A stretch of 64,000 bases of DNA, taken from contig JAXIUW010000008.1 of NCBI GenBank assembly GCA_035591015.1, positions 17,371 to 81,370 of the forward strand, given 5' to 3'. Below are positions 1 through 9,131 of the stretch, one piece after another. The first letter of the stretch is position 1, and each line of letters begins with the position of its first letter. Source of the DNA: Cephalothrix simula (lineage: Eukaryota > Nemertea > Palaeonemertea > Archinemertea > Cephalotrichidae). The position numbers and the translations under genes were made by a program. A model generated the notes under the pieces. That model had not been told where the DNA came from. It saw nothing but the letters and a program-made list of their open reading frames with translations, and made no database searches.

Positions 1-654
1 ACTAAGCTACATTTGCCAGAGCATAGCACAATTAGGGTTCTTAAAGCCTTTGATGCTGGCTACGAGGTTACTCCCTTTTATGATAGTTTGCTTTTTCAGA
101 TAATTGCCACGGGTAAAGATCGAGAATCTACCATTAAAGGCCTTTCCGAATACTTAGCTGAAATTCGTTTAGAGGGTATTTATACCAACATTCCGCTTAT
201 GCAAAGCATATTGAATGATGAGGCCTTCATTGAAGGCAAGTATGACAACAGCTATCTAACTGATTTTTTTGAACGTACTCAGATGAAGCCAATCATTGAA
301 CGCACCTTGGCCATGAATAAAGGCGCATCGGGTTCAGCCACGGTTGAAGCGATTAGGATTGATGGTTCCGATGAGCTTAGGGTAATTTCTCCTAATACGG
401 GTGTGTTCTATAGTTCGCCAGCTCCGGGTGAGCCACCGTTTGTTAAATCAGGGCAACGGTTTAGTGCTGAAGATACGCTGTACATATTAGAATCTATGAA
501 GGTATTTTCACCGGTCAATCTAAAGCGCATGAACGGGCATATAGGTGAAGATGTCTTCTTAGATGATAATCCGTATATTATAGTACGTAGCTTTGCCGAG
601 AGTGGGCAAACCGTCAATCGTGGTGATTTGTTGTATATCGTTAAGCCGGCATAG
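1..654 (+). CDS. Biotin-dependent acyl-CoA carboxylase alpha subunit, C-terminal part (5' end outside window)
   Basis: The reading frame is already open at base 1, so the gene is cut by the window edge. The first part (motifs GYEVTPFYDSLL and IRLEGIYTNIPLM) matches the C-terminal subdomain of biotin carboxylases. The last ~80 residues form a biotinyl carrier domain with the motif ILESMKVF, and the biotin-accepting lysine codon is at 499-501. Such fused subunits carry out the ATP-dependent biotin carboxylation step of acetyl- or propionyl-CoA carboxylase in the cytoplasm. The motif is ESMK instead of the usual (A/V)MKM, a modest variation. The substrate (acetyl-, propionyl- or other acyl-CoA) cannot be decided without the missing N terminus and the beta subunit. 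Confidence 0.9.
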   Translation, partial: TKLHLPEHSTIRVLKAFDAGYEVTPFYDSLLFQIIATGKDRESTIKGLSEYLAEIRLEGIYTNIPLMQSILNDEAFIEGKYDNSYLTDFFERTQMKPIIERTLAMNKGASGSATVEAIRIDGSDELRVISPNTGVFYSSPAPGEPPFVKSGQRFSAEDTLYILESMKVFSPVNLKRMNGHIGEDVFLDDNPYIIVRSFAESGQTVNRGDLLYIVKPA

Positions 655-726
655 CATTTGCGCTAGGGTTGACCTTACAAAGAGGCATAACCTGCTAAGC
701 AGGTATACGCAACACAAAAGAGAGTA

Positions 727-1605
727 ATGGCAAAGCATAAGATTCGGCTGGGGGTACTCTGCTCGCATACTGGTAGCAATTTCTTAAATATTTACAACGC
801 ATTCAACACAGAAGACTCCGCCATAGCCGTGGCAGTACTCATCAGCAATAATTCTGGGTCATTGGCCTTGAAGCGTGCCCAAGAAAGAGGCTTGCCGGCG
901 GTGCATATTAGTCAAGTTACGCATGCAGAGGGCGAAGATGCAGAGCAATTGCGTGTTTTAAGGCAGCATGAGGTTGATGTAGTCGTGCTGGCCGGCTATA
1001 TGAAAAAGATTGGTACGAAGGTATTAAGGGCGTACAAAAACGATATTCTAAATATTCATCCGTCATTACTCACTGATAAGCAGCGGCGCTTTGGTGGTCG
1101 GGGCATGTATGGATTGATGGTGCATAAGGCTGTAATTGAAGCCCGTGAGCCGGTTAGTGGTGCCACCGTGCATTTGGTAACCGAAGATTACGATCAAGGT
1201 GCGGTGATTGCCACTGCAGAAGTTGATGTTTTGCCTGATGATACTCCAGAAAGCCTCCAGCAGCGTGTTCAAGATGCTGAGAAAACTCTTTATCCTCAAG
1301 CTATAAAGCAACACATAGTGCTAAAGTTGGCGGTTAGATTTTTGTTGCTGGGTGGTAACTACACGCATGAGGATTTGGCCTTAAAAGCCCTGCTGAATGG
1401 CCAGCATACACAAGAGTGGCAGGCTGTAGCAGCATTATTAAACGGGCATTATGCAGAAAAAAGGTTAGATTTTAAGCCCTTATTAAACGGATTTAATACA
1501 GAAAAGCCGTTGAGCATCACCAATGATAAGACTGAACGTGAAGCGGTTTTAGCCTTACTGAATAAAGTGCATACAGAAAATCTTACCGCTTATCGCAAGA
1601 CTTGA
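727..1605 (+). CDS. purN: Phosphoribosylglycinamide formyltransferase with repeat tail
   Basis: This is the GAR transformylase of purine synthesis; it transfers a formyl group from 10-formyl-THF to GAR. Visible family features are the N-terminal GVLCSHTGSNF nucleotide loop, the NIHPSLL motif with the catalytic His, and EDYDQGAVI with the catalytic Asp. The segment RRFGGRGMYG resembles the PurN subtype that has FGGKGYYG rather than the E. coli form. The enzyme normally ends near 200-215 residues; this protein has 292. The extra tail (from about residue 207) is built of LLNG-type 15-residue repeats, annotated separately. The ATG follows an AGAGAG ribosome site. It lies 72 bp after the carboxylase gene on the same strand and may be cotranscribed. 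Confidence 0.92.
   Translation: MAKHKIRLGVLCSHTGSNFLNIYNAFNTEDSAIAVAVLISNNSGSLALKRAQERGLPAVHISQVTHAEGEDAEQLRVLRQHEVDVVVLAGYMKKIGTKVLRAYKNDILNIHPSLLTDKQRRFGGRGMYGLMVHKAVIEAREPVSGATVHLVTEDYDQGAVIATAEVDVLPDDTPESLQQRVQDAEKTLYPQAIKQHIVLKLAVRFLLLGGNYTHEDLALKALLNGQHTQEWQAVAALLNGHYAEKRLDFKPLLNGFNTEKPLSITNDKTEREAVLALLNKVHTENLTAYRKT
1345..1605 (+). repeat. Tandem 45-nt/15-residue repeats in the purN C terminus
   Basis: Codons 207, 222, 237, 252 and 277 each start a unit of the form LL(N/G)G-x-(H/N/Y)-x-x-E. The units begin LLGGNYTHED, LLNGQHTQEW, LLNGHYAEKR, LLNGFNTEKP and LLNKVHTENL. The first three steps are exactly 15 residues (45 nt) and the fourth is 25. The DNA has diverged between copies while the protein pattern persists, which suggests an old duplication under some protein-level constraint. 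The first unit may be the original end of the enzyme from which the rest were copied. Confidence 0.75.
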
Positions 1606-1624
1606 TGGGCATTAAGGCTGGTGT

Positions 1625-4225
1625 TTACGATGCGGTTTGGCTGACGATGGTTCGGTTACGCCCAGCGAGCTTGGCTTCGTAAAGCAGCCTATCACTAGCC
1701 TGAATAAGCTCTTCAGGAGTTTTGGCATCTTCAGGAAAGGCCGCTACTCCGGCACTGATAGAGAGTCTTCCGAGGGGCTGCGTTTTGGCCTCTGCGGATT
1801 CTAGGGCTTCAACATTGCGCCTAATCTTTTCGGCAACCACGTAGGCCATTTCTTTGGTAGTCTCTGGCAGAACAATGGCGAATTCTTCACCGCCATAGCG
1901 AGCCGCTAAATCAACGCTGCGTACCGAAGTCCTGAATACATCACTGACACGCTTTAGCACAATATCACCTTTAAGGTGGCCGTGGGTATCATTAAATAAT
2001 TTGAAATTATCAATGTCTATGAAGATTAATGAACATGGTTTATCTGTATGATTACAATATATTATCTGCGTTTCTATGAACTGATCAAGGTGCTTGCGAT
2101 TAGCTAATCCGGTTAGCTGATCAGTTAGTGCTTGCTTTTGAACTTGGTGAATATTGCGACTAAGGCGAGATTCACGGCGGAATGCTTCAACGAACTGGGT
2201 TATCTTGAAGCGTAACTCGCGCTCTGTATAAGGCTTGGTCACAAAGTCATTAGCACCGCGCTCAATAGCGATAATGCGCTCATGCGGGTTAGCATATAAT
2301 GCACTCACACAGAGTATCGGTGATATATGTTGCCTGTTTTCAGTAAGATAGGCAATCAGACGATGATTAGACCAACTATTAGACTTAATGGATGGGTCAA
2401 TAACTATTAAGTCGGGGCGTAATTTTTCATATTCGGTCAGGCACTCAAAAGGGTTGGTGCAGATATTCACCGTAGCATCAGTCCAAATGGACTTAATGAG
2501 CCGTTCAGTATGATGAGCGTTGTCTTCGTCTTGGTCAAAAATTAATAGTTGATGCGGTATCTCTAAATCTTTTTTGTATTCTAGGGGCAATTTAATGATC
2601 CACTTGGCATAAGCACCATACCGGCTATCTTCTAAATGCCCTTGAAACTCGCTGATGATGCGTCTCGCCAAGGGGATGCCCACCACCTTACCAAATTGCA
2701 GAACTCCATAATCTGCAGGGGGCTTGGGTTTGTAAGTAATCGTGATGGTTACAGATTGCTTTATGTATTTTCTGTGCAGAGTTATCCGTGAATCGCCGGT
2801 GGCATCATCGCAAACTATATCTGCAACTAGCTTTGAGATTAGCTTTAGGTGATTAAGATAGGCGTATATTGGACGCTCTGTTTTGATAGAGTGAGTTACA
2901 ACTAACTTTATACCCTGTTTATCTAGTAGATGCTGCCGATTTTTGAAATTCTCGGCCAGCAATGTATAAAGTTTAACTTGGCTTAATTGCTTGCTTTGCA
3001 GTTGTTGTTGAACTTCTAGCAAAGGATCTATGTAGGATACTACGTCTCTTATAGAACTAGAATTATTCTTAATATTTTTGATTAGGGTTTTAATTTGACT
3101 GGCTGCATCTATATTAGCAGCTAGGGACGCACCCGCATTAGCATAAGCTATTTTTAGTTGGTCAGCGTCAATCAGTAAGCGCTGAGTTGGCAAAAGAATT
3201 TCGTCACTTATGGCCGATAAGGTATCAGTTTTAATGCGGTCGCTATTTTGAAGCTCTTTATATGTGTATTCAAGATCTTTAAGTGCTCGTGCGATTTCTT
3301 CATTCTTCTGTTTTAGGATTACTGAATGCTGCTTTTTAAGTGATATATCAGTTAGCTGAAAAGAAATGGTTTTTTTGTTATTGCGGTCGACTATAGGAAT
3401 GGCGATTACCGAATAACTGGTGTTGTACCTTGTCCATTCTCCCTGCCAAATATCGTTGATAGACAAGCTAAAGTTGCCTGTTGATAACGGTTCAATTATC
3501 TGCGCAAGATTAGTCGGAATAATCGTATCTGGCAAGAGATCTTTGAAGATTTGCATCGCTGCTGGATTATATTGCGCAATCTCGCCACGGTCATCGGTAA
3601 CGATTACGGCAATGGGGCTATTATGAATAACCTGTGAGTACAGGGTTGCCTGATGTAATTTTAAGTAAAACTCATCCTCAACCTGTTTTTTGCTAGATGA
3701 AATGCTTTCAATTTGACGCAGTGCGTCTTCATAATTTCGTGAGCGTTTAGTAGTCTCTTCAAGCCTTAAAACCAGTATTCTAGATATTATGGTTATGAAC
3801 TGATAGCTTAAAGATGCTGACACATTAGGCCCAATAAAAGACTCTTCAGGCAGGCAAATAACCCTAGATGGCGACTTGCATAAAACATCGGCCGAGCGTG
3901 GTCTATTAACCAGCAAAGCCATTTCGCCAACTACATCGCCAGGAGTATTAAGGTCTACAATATGTTGCCCGGCAGAAAGTACTGACAGTTCACCATGCAT
4001 CAGAATATACATGTCTTTGCCTTGGCTTCCATCAGCCAATAGCAAGTAACCCTCATCTATATCCATAATATAGCCCAACTTGAGCACAAAGCGCATGTCA
4101 TCAAGATTAAGGCTCTTAAAGTTCGGCCTGCTCAATAGCATATCAGCACATTGAGTTAGCAAAGCCTCGTCTTTACCAATATAAATCTTAGCGGGAGGAT
4201 CGTTTTTATTTTTGAGGGTTGGCAT
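1625..4225 (-). CDS. Multidomain signalling protein: cNMP-binding, PAS, degenerate histidine kinase, receiver, GGDEF
   Basis: The 866-residue protein reads in order as follows. A cyclic-nucleotide-binding fold lies at ~35-140 (PGDVVGEMALLVNRPRSADV). A PAS domain spans ~185-300 (NSPIAVIVTDDRGEIAQYNP). A DHp-like helix region at ~330-380 shows SDEILLP where kinases have SHELRTP. A remnant HATPase fold follows at ~430-545 (VVGIPLARRIISEFQGHLED). A receiver domain covers ~555-680 (DLIVIDPS, VTKPY). A C-terminal GGDEF domain carries GGEEF at ~778-782. RSVD lies five residues before GGEEF and matches the c-di-GMP inhibitory I-site, so it probably makes c-di-GMP. The phospho-accepting His of the kinase part is missing. 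No membrane segment is evident, so a cytoplasmic sensor is likely. It converges with purN, 19 bp apart. Confidence 0.88.
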   Translation of the reverse strand: MPTLKNKNDPPAKIYIGKDEALLTQCADMLLSRPNFKSLNLDDMRFVLKLGYIMDIDEGYLLLADGSQGKDMYILMHGELSVLSAGQHIVDLNTPGDVVGEMALLVNRPRSADVLCKSPSRVICLPEESFIGPNVSASLSYQFITIISRILVLRLEETTKRSRNYEDALRQIESISSSKKQVEDEFYLKLHQATLYSQVIHNSPIAVIVTDDRGEIAQYNPAAMQIFKDLLPDTIIPTNLAQIIEPLSTGNFSLSINDIWQGEWTRYNTSYSVIAIPIVDRNNKKTISFQLTDISLKKQHSVILKQKNEEIARALKDLEYTYKELQNSDRIKTDTLSAISDEILLPTQRLLIDADQLKIAYANAGASLAANIDAASQIKTLIKNIKNNSSSIRDVVSYIDPLLEVQQQLQSKQLSQVKLYTLLAENFKNRQHLLDKQGIKLVVTHSIKTERPIYAYLNHLKLISKLVADIVCDDATGDSRITLHRKYIKQSVTITITYKPKPPADYGVLQFGKVVGIPLARRIISEFQGHLEDSRYGAYAKWIIKLPLEYKKDLEIPHQLLIFDQDEDNAHHTERLIKSIWTDATVNICTNPFECLTEYEKLRPDLIVIDPSIKSNSWSNHRLIAYLTENRQHISPILCVSALYANPHERIIAIERGANDFVTKPYTERELRFKITQFVEAFRRESRLSRNIHQVQKQALTDQLTGLANRKHLDQFIETQIIYCNHTDKPCSLIFIDIDNFKLFNDTHGHLKGDIVLKRVSDVFRTSVRSVDLAARYGGEEFAIVLPETTKEMAYVVAEKIRRNVEALESAEAKTQPLGRLSISAGVAAFPEDAKTPEELIQASDRLLYEAKLAGRNRTIVSQTAS

Positions 4226-4416
4226 GATCTAGATTTTTTGTGAATCTCCAAATTTAAATCATACTCGGGGTCATCAAGAGCATTCTTGAGTAACCGCTAC
4301 TTAAGTAATGATAATTATATAGCATTATTTAACGCTATTTGCTCTGTAACACTCAATAACCAATAGTAAATCACTGGCAAGAGCTTATCTCAAAACAATA
4401 CATGGGGTGGCGAGGT

Positions 4417-5805
4417 CTAATAGTTAGCACTCTTGCCAATCGCCACGGCCATGGCCTCATAAATTGCCTCTGATAGAGTAGGATGCGGATGCACAGCGCT
4501 TAAAAGTTCATCAACGGTGCTTTCTAGGTGCATGGCTAAGGCCATTTCTGCAATATTTTCGGTAACGCCATTGCCAACAATGTGTACACCCAGTATTTCT
4601 TTATGCTTTTTGCCCAAAATAACCTTAACCATACCTTCGGTACTAGATTGAGCATGAGCCATGCCCGATGCCATTAAAGGAAAAACGCCCCGAATATAAT
4701 CAATGTTCTTAGCCTTACATTCGTCTTCGGTATAGCCGATTGAGGCTACCTGCGGAATAGAGTAGGTACAAGCCGGTATATATTGATTAGCTAAAGGCAG
4801 AGTTTTATGCCCGCAAATAGCATCAATGGCCAGTTCGGCTTCGGCAGATGCCTTATGTGCCAACAGTTTGCCACCGGCTATGTCACCAATGGCATAGATA
4901 TGCTCAAGATTAGTTTGCGTCTTGGCATTGGTCTTAATAAAGCCCTGCTGATCTACGCTAATCCCCAAGTTATCAACGCCTAATGCCTTGGCATCAGCCT
5001 TCATTCCAGTAGCGACAATAACCATTTCTACATTTAATTTTTCGCCAGAACCCAAAATAGCCTCAACTTTGCGCCCTTTTTCGTTAAGTGCAGTAACTTT
5101 TTCATCACAATACACTTTAATTCCCTGTTTTTTATAACTTTTTTGAAGGACTTTGGCAATGTCGGCATCTTCTAGGGGTAAAATATGCGGTTGAGTTTCT
5201 ACTAGATGAACATCAACACCAAAGGCATTGAAGAAATACGCAAATTCAACACCAATGGCTCCTGCGCCAATAATAAGCAAGTTCTTAGGGTACTTGGTTA
5301 GCTCTAGGGCTTGACGATAGGTAATAATCTGCTTAGACAGCTTAAAGATAGGCGGTACATGGGGCTTAACTCCAGCAGCTAAAATAATATTTTTGGCTTG
5401 CACGGTTTGGGTATCTGAGCTGTTGCTAGCGGTAATGCTAACTTCATCTAATCCGCTGAGCTTCGCCGTACCCTGAATGTGTTGGATCTTGTATTTTTTG
5501 AATAATGAGGCAATACCCTGATTCATTTTGCCGGCGACATCGCGCGAGCGTTGCATTATTTTTTGGGGTGAAAAACCAACATTAGAGCAACTTAAACCAT
5601 AGTCTGCAGCATGATTGATTTGCGTGTAAAGCTCAGCACTTTTCAACAAAGATTTAGTGGGAATACAGCCCCAATTGAGGCAGATACCGCCTAGCTCATC
5701 ACGTTCAATAACTGCGGTTTTCAAGCCTTCTTGAGCACCACGTACCGCAGCAACATAGCCCCCGGGTCCAGAGCCGACCACTACTAAGTCATAATTTTGT
5801 TTCAT
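4417..5805 (-). CDS. lpd: Dihydrolipoyl dehydrogenase (E3)
   Basis: This flavoprotein reoxidises dihydrolipoamide in 2-oxoacid dehydrogenase complexes or the glycine cleavage system. The 462 residues show the FAD loop GSGPGGYVAA at 11-20, the redox disulfide CLNWGC (C42/C47), the NAD loop IGAGAIGVEF near 180, the second FAD motif YAIGDIAGG, and the C-terminal HPHPTLSEA with the catalytic His-Glu pair. Length is normal for the family. No E1 or E2 gene lies beside it. Its ATG overlaps the stop of the upstream lipoprotein gene by 4 bp (ATGA), so the two are translationally coupled, an odd pairing with envelope genes. Confidence 0.96.
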   Translation of the reverse strand: MKQNYDLVVVGSGPGGYVAAVRGAQEGLKTAVIERDELGGICLNWGCIPTKSLLKSAELYTQINHAADYGLSCSNVGFSPQKIMQRSRDVAGKMNQGIASLFKKYKIQHIQGTAKLSGLDEVSITASNSSDTQTVQAKNIILAAGVKPHVPPIFKLSKQIITYRQALELTKYPKNLLIIGAGAIGVEFAYFFNAFGVDVHLVETQPHILPLEDADIAKVLQKSYKKQGIKVYCDEKVTALNEKGRKVEAILGSGEKLNVEMVIVATGMKADAKALGVDNLGISVDQQGFIKTNAKTQTNLEHIYAIGDIAGGKLLAHKASAEAELAIDAICGHKTLPLANQYIPACTYSIPQVASIGYTEDECKAKNIDYIRGVFPLMASGMAHAQSSTEGMVKVILGKKHKEILGVHIVGNGVTENIAEMALAMHLESTVDELLSAVHPHPTLSEAIYEAMAVAIGKSANY

Positions 5806-7073
5806 TGTGAAGTATGTAAGAATACAAATTTAGTTTGCCCCTCTCGCAAAGAAAAAGGCTCTTGTTTAACAGTTTCAATTACATTGCCATAGGCATCTAA
5901 TAGGTCAAATTCAATAGAATATCTATCATAGGGCGGAGTTATCTTGATTAAAGACTGCCCCATCAGAATTTGATCTGGCAAGAGCAACCACGACCGTAAA
6001 TCGGCCTGCGCCGAAATCAGATTAAGAATTAGATTAAACTCTGACGGTAATTGCTCTTGAGCTATGCGCCCAATAAGGCGTTTGGCAATAATGCGCAGTC
6101 GGCGGTCATTAAGATTTTGCTTGGCAATTGCGCCAATATTATCAACTGGTTCAAGCATAAGCTGTTTGATTTGACCATTGCCTTTAATCAGTCGTGCCAG
6201 ACTGCTCTTAATTTGGTAGTTACGGTCTTGATAGTCGGGAACGGTAAGGGGAATATCAGGCCCAATCACAAGGTGCTCGGTTTCTTTGCGTGGCGATTTG
6301 CCACTATATTGAATAACGTAGAGATGAGCCAGCTGGCTACTCTCACGCCACGGAATTAACTCTGTGTCTGGAAACTCACTTGAGTAACGCTCTAATTCTT
6401 CATTGCCCATAAATGAGGCCATCGTCAACAAATTGTTTTTCAAAAATGATGGAGCCTTAGTGCCGTAATTGCCTTGCTGATAGCGGTTATAAGCATTTTG
6501 ATAGGCTATAAAAGCATCATTGAGATCATTGCGAGAGTTACTTGACTGATACAAGGCGCCGGCCAATAGTCTAGCAAAGGCATCTTCGTTGTAGACGTTC
6601 TGTTGATCTTCTTCATAATTACTATTGAAGTAGACCAGCTTTTCATTGACCTTGCGGGCCTCAACCAAGGCCGCCTCAAGATTGTTGAGTTGAATGTAAT
6701 TAAGGCAAATAAATAGGTTAATGAGTACTATCTCAAAGTCTTCGGCCTTATAGGGTAGAATATTATCATTAAGAAAGGTTGAGGCTATCTCACCACTAAT
6801 TGATGTAGCGTATTGCTCATCAGCAATGGCCTCGGCAACTTGCAAAAAGCTGATACTCTTAGCGTATTCGCCGGCATAGTGGCTAACAATGCCCATATCA
6901 AGATTATACAAAAGCTCGTTAAGGCTGCCATAATTGTCTTCGGTGATTTCTAGCAATACTTTTTCGTATTGACCGTTATCAATCATATCTTGAGCTTTAT
7001 TTTGATGCACCAGCGTAGTGCTGCACCCCACATACAAGAGCATGCTGGCTATCAGAACAGCCAACGGGCGCAC
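5802..7073 (-). CDS. Uncharacterised outer-membrane lipoprotein (COG3014-like), LpoB neighbour
   Basis: This is a predicted lipoprotein of 423 residues. From the GTG at 7073 it begins MRPLAVLIASMLLYVGC, a clean type II signal peptide with a lipidation Cys. TTG codons at 7076 and 7166 also fit the frame, but the 7166 start adds a basic stretch ahead of the signal and overlaps lpoB heavily, so I prefer the shorter form. The mature part is helix-rich (NLEAALVEARKVNEKL; ALYQSSNSRNDLNDAFIAYQ) and TPR-like; the C-terminal third looks beta-rich. Lipoproteins of this kind are known beside lpoB homologues, and a role with penicillin-binding proteins is inferred from that context only. It lies 16 bp after lpoB and overlaps lpd by 4 bp. 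Confidence 0.72.
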   Translation of the reverse strand: MRPLAVLIASMLLYVGCSTTLVHQNKAQDMIDNGQYEKVLLEITEDNYGSLNELLYNLDMGIVSHYAGEYAKSISFLQVAEAIADEQYATSISGEIASTFLNDNILPYKAEDFEIVLINLFICLNYIQLNNLEAALVEARKVNEKLVYFNSNYEEDQQNVYNEDAFARLLAGALYQSSNSRNDLNDAFIAYQNAYNRYQQGNYGTKAPSFLKNNLLTMASFMGNEELERYSSEFPDTELIPWRESSQLAHLYVIQYSGKSPRKETEHLVIGPDIPLTVPDYQDRNYQIKSSLARLIKGNGQIKQLMLEPVDNIGAIAKQNLNDRRLRIIAKRLIGRIAQEQLPSEFNLILNLISAQADLRSWLLLPDQILMGQSLIKITPPYDRYSIEFDLLDAYGNVIETVKQEPFSLREGQTKFVFLHTSQ

Positions 7074-7089
7074 CAAACTAGATTTTTTG

Positions 7090-7689
7090 CTAGAAAGTAT
7101 AAGAGCTTCTTTCAATGGTCTTTTTGATTTGTTTTTCGCCAATCCAAACTTTCTCGTTAGTCTCAATGCTAATCAACTCAAGATTAGTTTGATAGTAGAT
7201 TAACCTATCATTGCCATCACGATCGGTGATTGAGTTTATTTCGCCAGTCAAAGCGAAATCTGCACCAAGCTCCTTGCCCAAAGCTACCGGATTTTCAATA
7301 AAGCCTTCTTGTTGATCAGCCCTTTCAGCTCTTATATCAGAGCGAATATCAGCTGCAGATACTACTCTTACATAGCCAGAATTGATTAAGGCTCGTTCAA
7401 GATTCTTAATAAATGTTTGAGTATTGATATGCTCGCTGGTGCGATTTTTAATCGCAAAGGGCATAACCACCGGCGGGCGATCATTCGCTCTTTCAAAACG
7501 AATCAGCCACGGCCGTGATACGACATCTAATGACATTTCTTCGGCGACTAGCCTTGAATCTGTATCGTTCCAGCGTCCGCTAAGATCAATCACCGCATCG
7601 GCCTCAACCCGAGTTACCTTTTGGGCGCAACCAACAAACAGTACGCAGGCCACAAGTACCACACTAAACGCTCTCACCCTGTACATCAT
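7090..7689 (-). CDS. lpoB: Penicillin-binding protein activator LpoB family lipoprotein
   Basis: The product is 199 residues with a lipoprotein signal (LVACVLFVGCAQK). LpoB family hallmarks are DLSGRWNDTDSRLVAEEM after the linker, VMPFAIKNRTSEHINTQTF, and ALTGEINSITD in the core fold. In E. coli LpoB spans from the outer membrane to stimulate PBP1B. Here the linker between the Cys and the folded domain is short, so reach through the periplasm may differ. It is the first gene of lpoB-lipoprotein-lpd. Two ATGs at 7689 and 7686 are equivalent choices. Confidence 0.88.
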   Translation of the reverse strand: MMYRVRAFSVVLVACVLFVGCAQKVTRVEADAVIDLSGRWNDTDSRLVAEEMSLDVVSRPWLIRFERANDRPPVVMPFAIKNRTSEHINTQTFIKNLERALINSGYVRVVSAADIRSDIRAERADQQEGFIENPVALGKELGADFALTGEINSITDRDGNDRLIYYQTNLELISIETNEKVWIGEKQIKKTIERSSYTF

Positions 7690-7796
7690 AAATTGTACAC
7701 CTTGGATTATTTTTACAGTTACAGCTTACCCACAAATAATGCCACAAAATGAAGCACTCTTCCACAACAAATAACCATTTATGTTGCCCAAAGCAC

Positions 7797-9104
7797 TCAC
7801 AATTTGTTGGCGGCTAGTTCAGCCAGCTCAGAGCGTTCGCCCTTATCTAAAATTATGTGCGCCGACAGAGGGCTGCCCGCTAATGTTCTTACCACATGGG
7901 TTAAACCGTTAGAATGCTCATTAATGTAGGGGTTATCAATTTGAGACGTATCTCCGGTGAGGATTATCTTAGTGCCTTCACCAACACGAGTTATAACCGT
8001 TTTAATTTCATGCCGAGTTAGATTTTGAGCTTCATCTACAATCATAAACTGATGCGGTATGCTGCGCCCTCTAATATAGGTTAGTGGCTCAATTTGCAAT
8101 ATTCCCTCATCAAGCAGGGGCTGGTAGCTTTTATGCGATTGACGACCGCCATCGGCACGCATTAGGAGGTCTAGGTTGTCAAAGATGGGCTTTAGCCACG
8201 GAGCGAGCTTTTCTTCAGCGGTGCCCGGCAAATATCCAATGTCTTTACCCATCGGAAAAATAGGTCGCGATATCAGCAGCCGACTATAATTATCAGTGTG
8301 TAGAACCTGCTGCAATCCGGCCATCAAGGCCAGCAGAGTTTTGCCCGTTCCGGCCTTGCCCAGCATAGTTACTAAGTTAATGTTAGGATTAAGCAAATTA
8401 TGTAGAGCTACCTGCTGCTTTATATTGCGTGGAGTCAGTCCCCAGAGGCTGCTCGGCGGTGCGGCAACCGGTTGTAGCCGGCCATCAATATTGAAGAGCA
8501 GTTGCTCTTGCGTACTGGATTGATTTTTGAGTAATACGGCCTCATTAGGATAGGTATGCGGCAATTTGTCAAAAAACTTTTCTAGCTGAAAGTCTTGGCT
8601 GGCATGAATAGCATTCCAATCACTATCTGAGCAACTTAGATTGTAAAACCCCATTGGCGCAGGGGTTTTGTTATTAGAAAGATTTTCGTAATTAGAACAG
8701 GATATACCCAAAGTAGAAGCCTTAATACGCAGGCTGGCATCTTGACTGATGATGCTGATTTTGCCTTGCTTACACAAGGCTAGGGCATGGTTAAGCACAA
8801 TGTTACTGCCTCGGCGCAAAGACATGTAGCGAGGAATGAGGTCTTCTGGCGAGTTATCAAAGAAAATGCGCAACGTAGAGTTGGTCTCAACTCTAGTACC
8901 TTTAGATAGGTCACCTTTGAGTCTTAACAGATCAATCTGACGCAGCACCGAGCGAGCATTGCTGCCCACCTCAGAAACATCGGCTTTGAAGCGATCTATC
9001 TCTTCAATGGCCATAGCCGGGATAATAATCTCGGCATTTTCAAAGGAATATATAGAATGGGGGTCTGCTAATAATACGCTGGTATCAAGCAAAAAGCGTT
9101 TCAT
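7797..9104 (-). CDS. PIN domain-PhoH family ATPase (PhoH2 type)
   Basis: The N-terminal ~150 residues form a PIN nuclease domain: LLDTSVLLADP with the first acidic residue, AIEEIDRFK, and ISQDASLRIKA with later acidic residues. The C-terminal ~230 residues form a PhoH helicase/ATPase with Walker A GKAGTGKTLLAL, Walker B FMIVDEAQNLT and the downstream LTGDTSQIDNP. PhoH2 proteins are known as sequence-dependent RNA helicase/RNases and resemble toxin-antitoxin PIN proteins, but no antitoxin ORF is visible next door. I place the start at the ATG 9104 rather than the in-frame TTG at 9107. mltD ends 27 bp upstream on the same strand, so they may share a transcript. Confidence 0.93.
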   Translation of the reverse strand: MKRFLLDTSVLLADPHSIYSFENAEIIIPAMAIEEIDRFKADVSEVGSNARSVLRQIDLLRLKGDLSKGTRVETNSTLRIFFDNSPEDLIPRYMSLRRGSNIVLNHALALCKQGKISIISQDASLRIKASTLGISCSNYENLSNNKTPAPMGFYNLSCSDSDWNAIHASQDFQLEKFFDKLPHTYPNEAVLLKNQSSTQEQLLFNIDGRLQPVAAPPSSLWGLTPRNIKQQVALHNLLNPNINLVTMLGKAGTGKTLLALMAGLQQVLHTDNYSRLLISRPIFPMGKDIGYLPGTAEEKLAPWLKPIFDNLDLLMRADGGRQSHKSYQPLLDEGILQIEPLTYIRGRSIPHQFMIVDEAQNLTRHEIKTVITRVGEGTKIILTGDTSQIDNPYINEHSNGLTHVVRTLAGSPLSAHIILDKGERSELAELAANKL

Positions 9105-9131
9105 CAACAGCTTGGTAATGTAAAACTCAAG

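Noticed and set aside
1345-1605. PurN tail as a frameshift artefact or fused second gene
   Set aside because: The repeats continue in one frame with regular 15-residue spacing and the enzyme core is complete, so it is a true extension.
7797-9104. PIN-PhoH gene as half of a toxin-antitoxin pair
   Set aside because: No antitoxin-sized ORF lies upstream; mltD precedes it directly and the full-length PhoH domain fits the PhoH2 housekeeping type.
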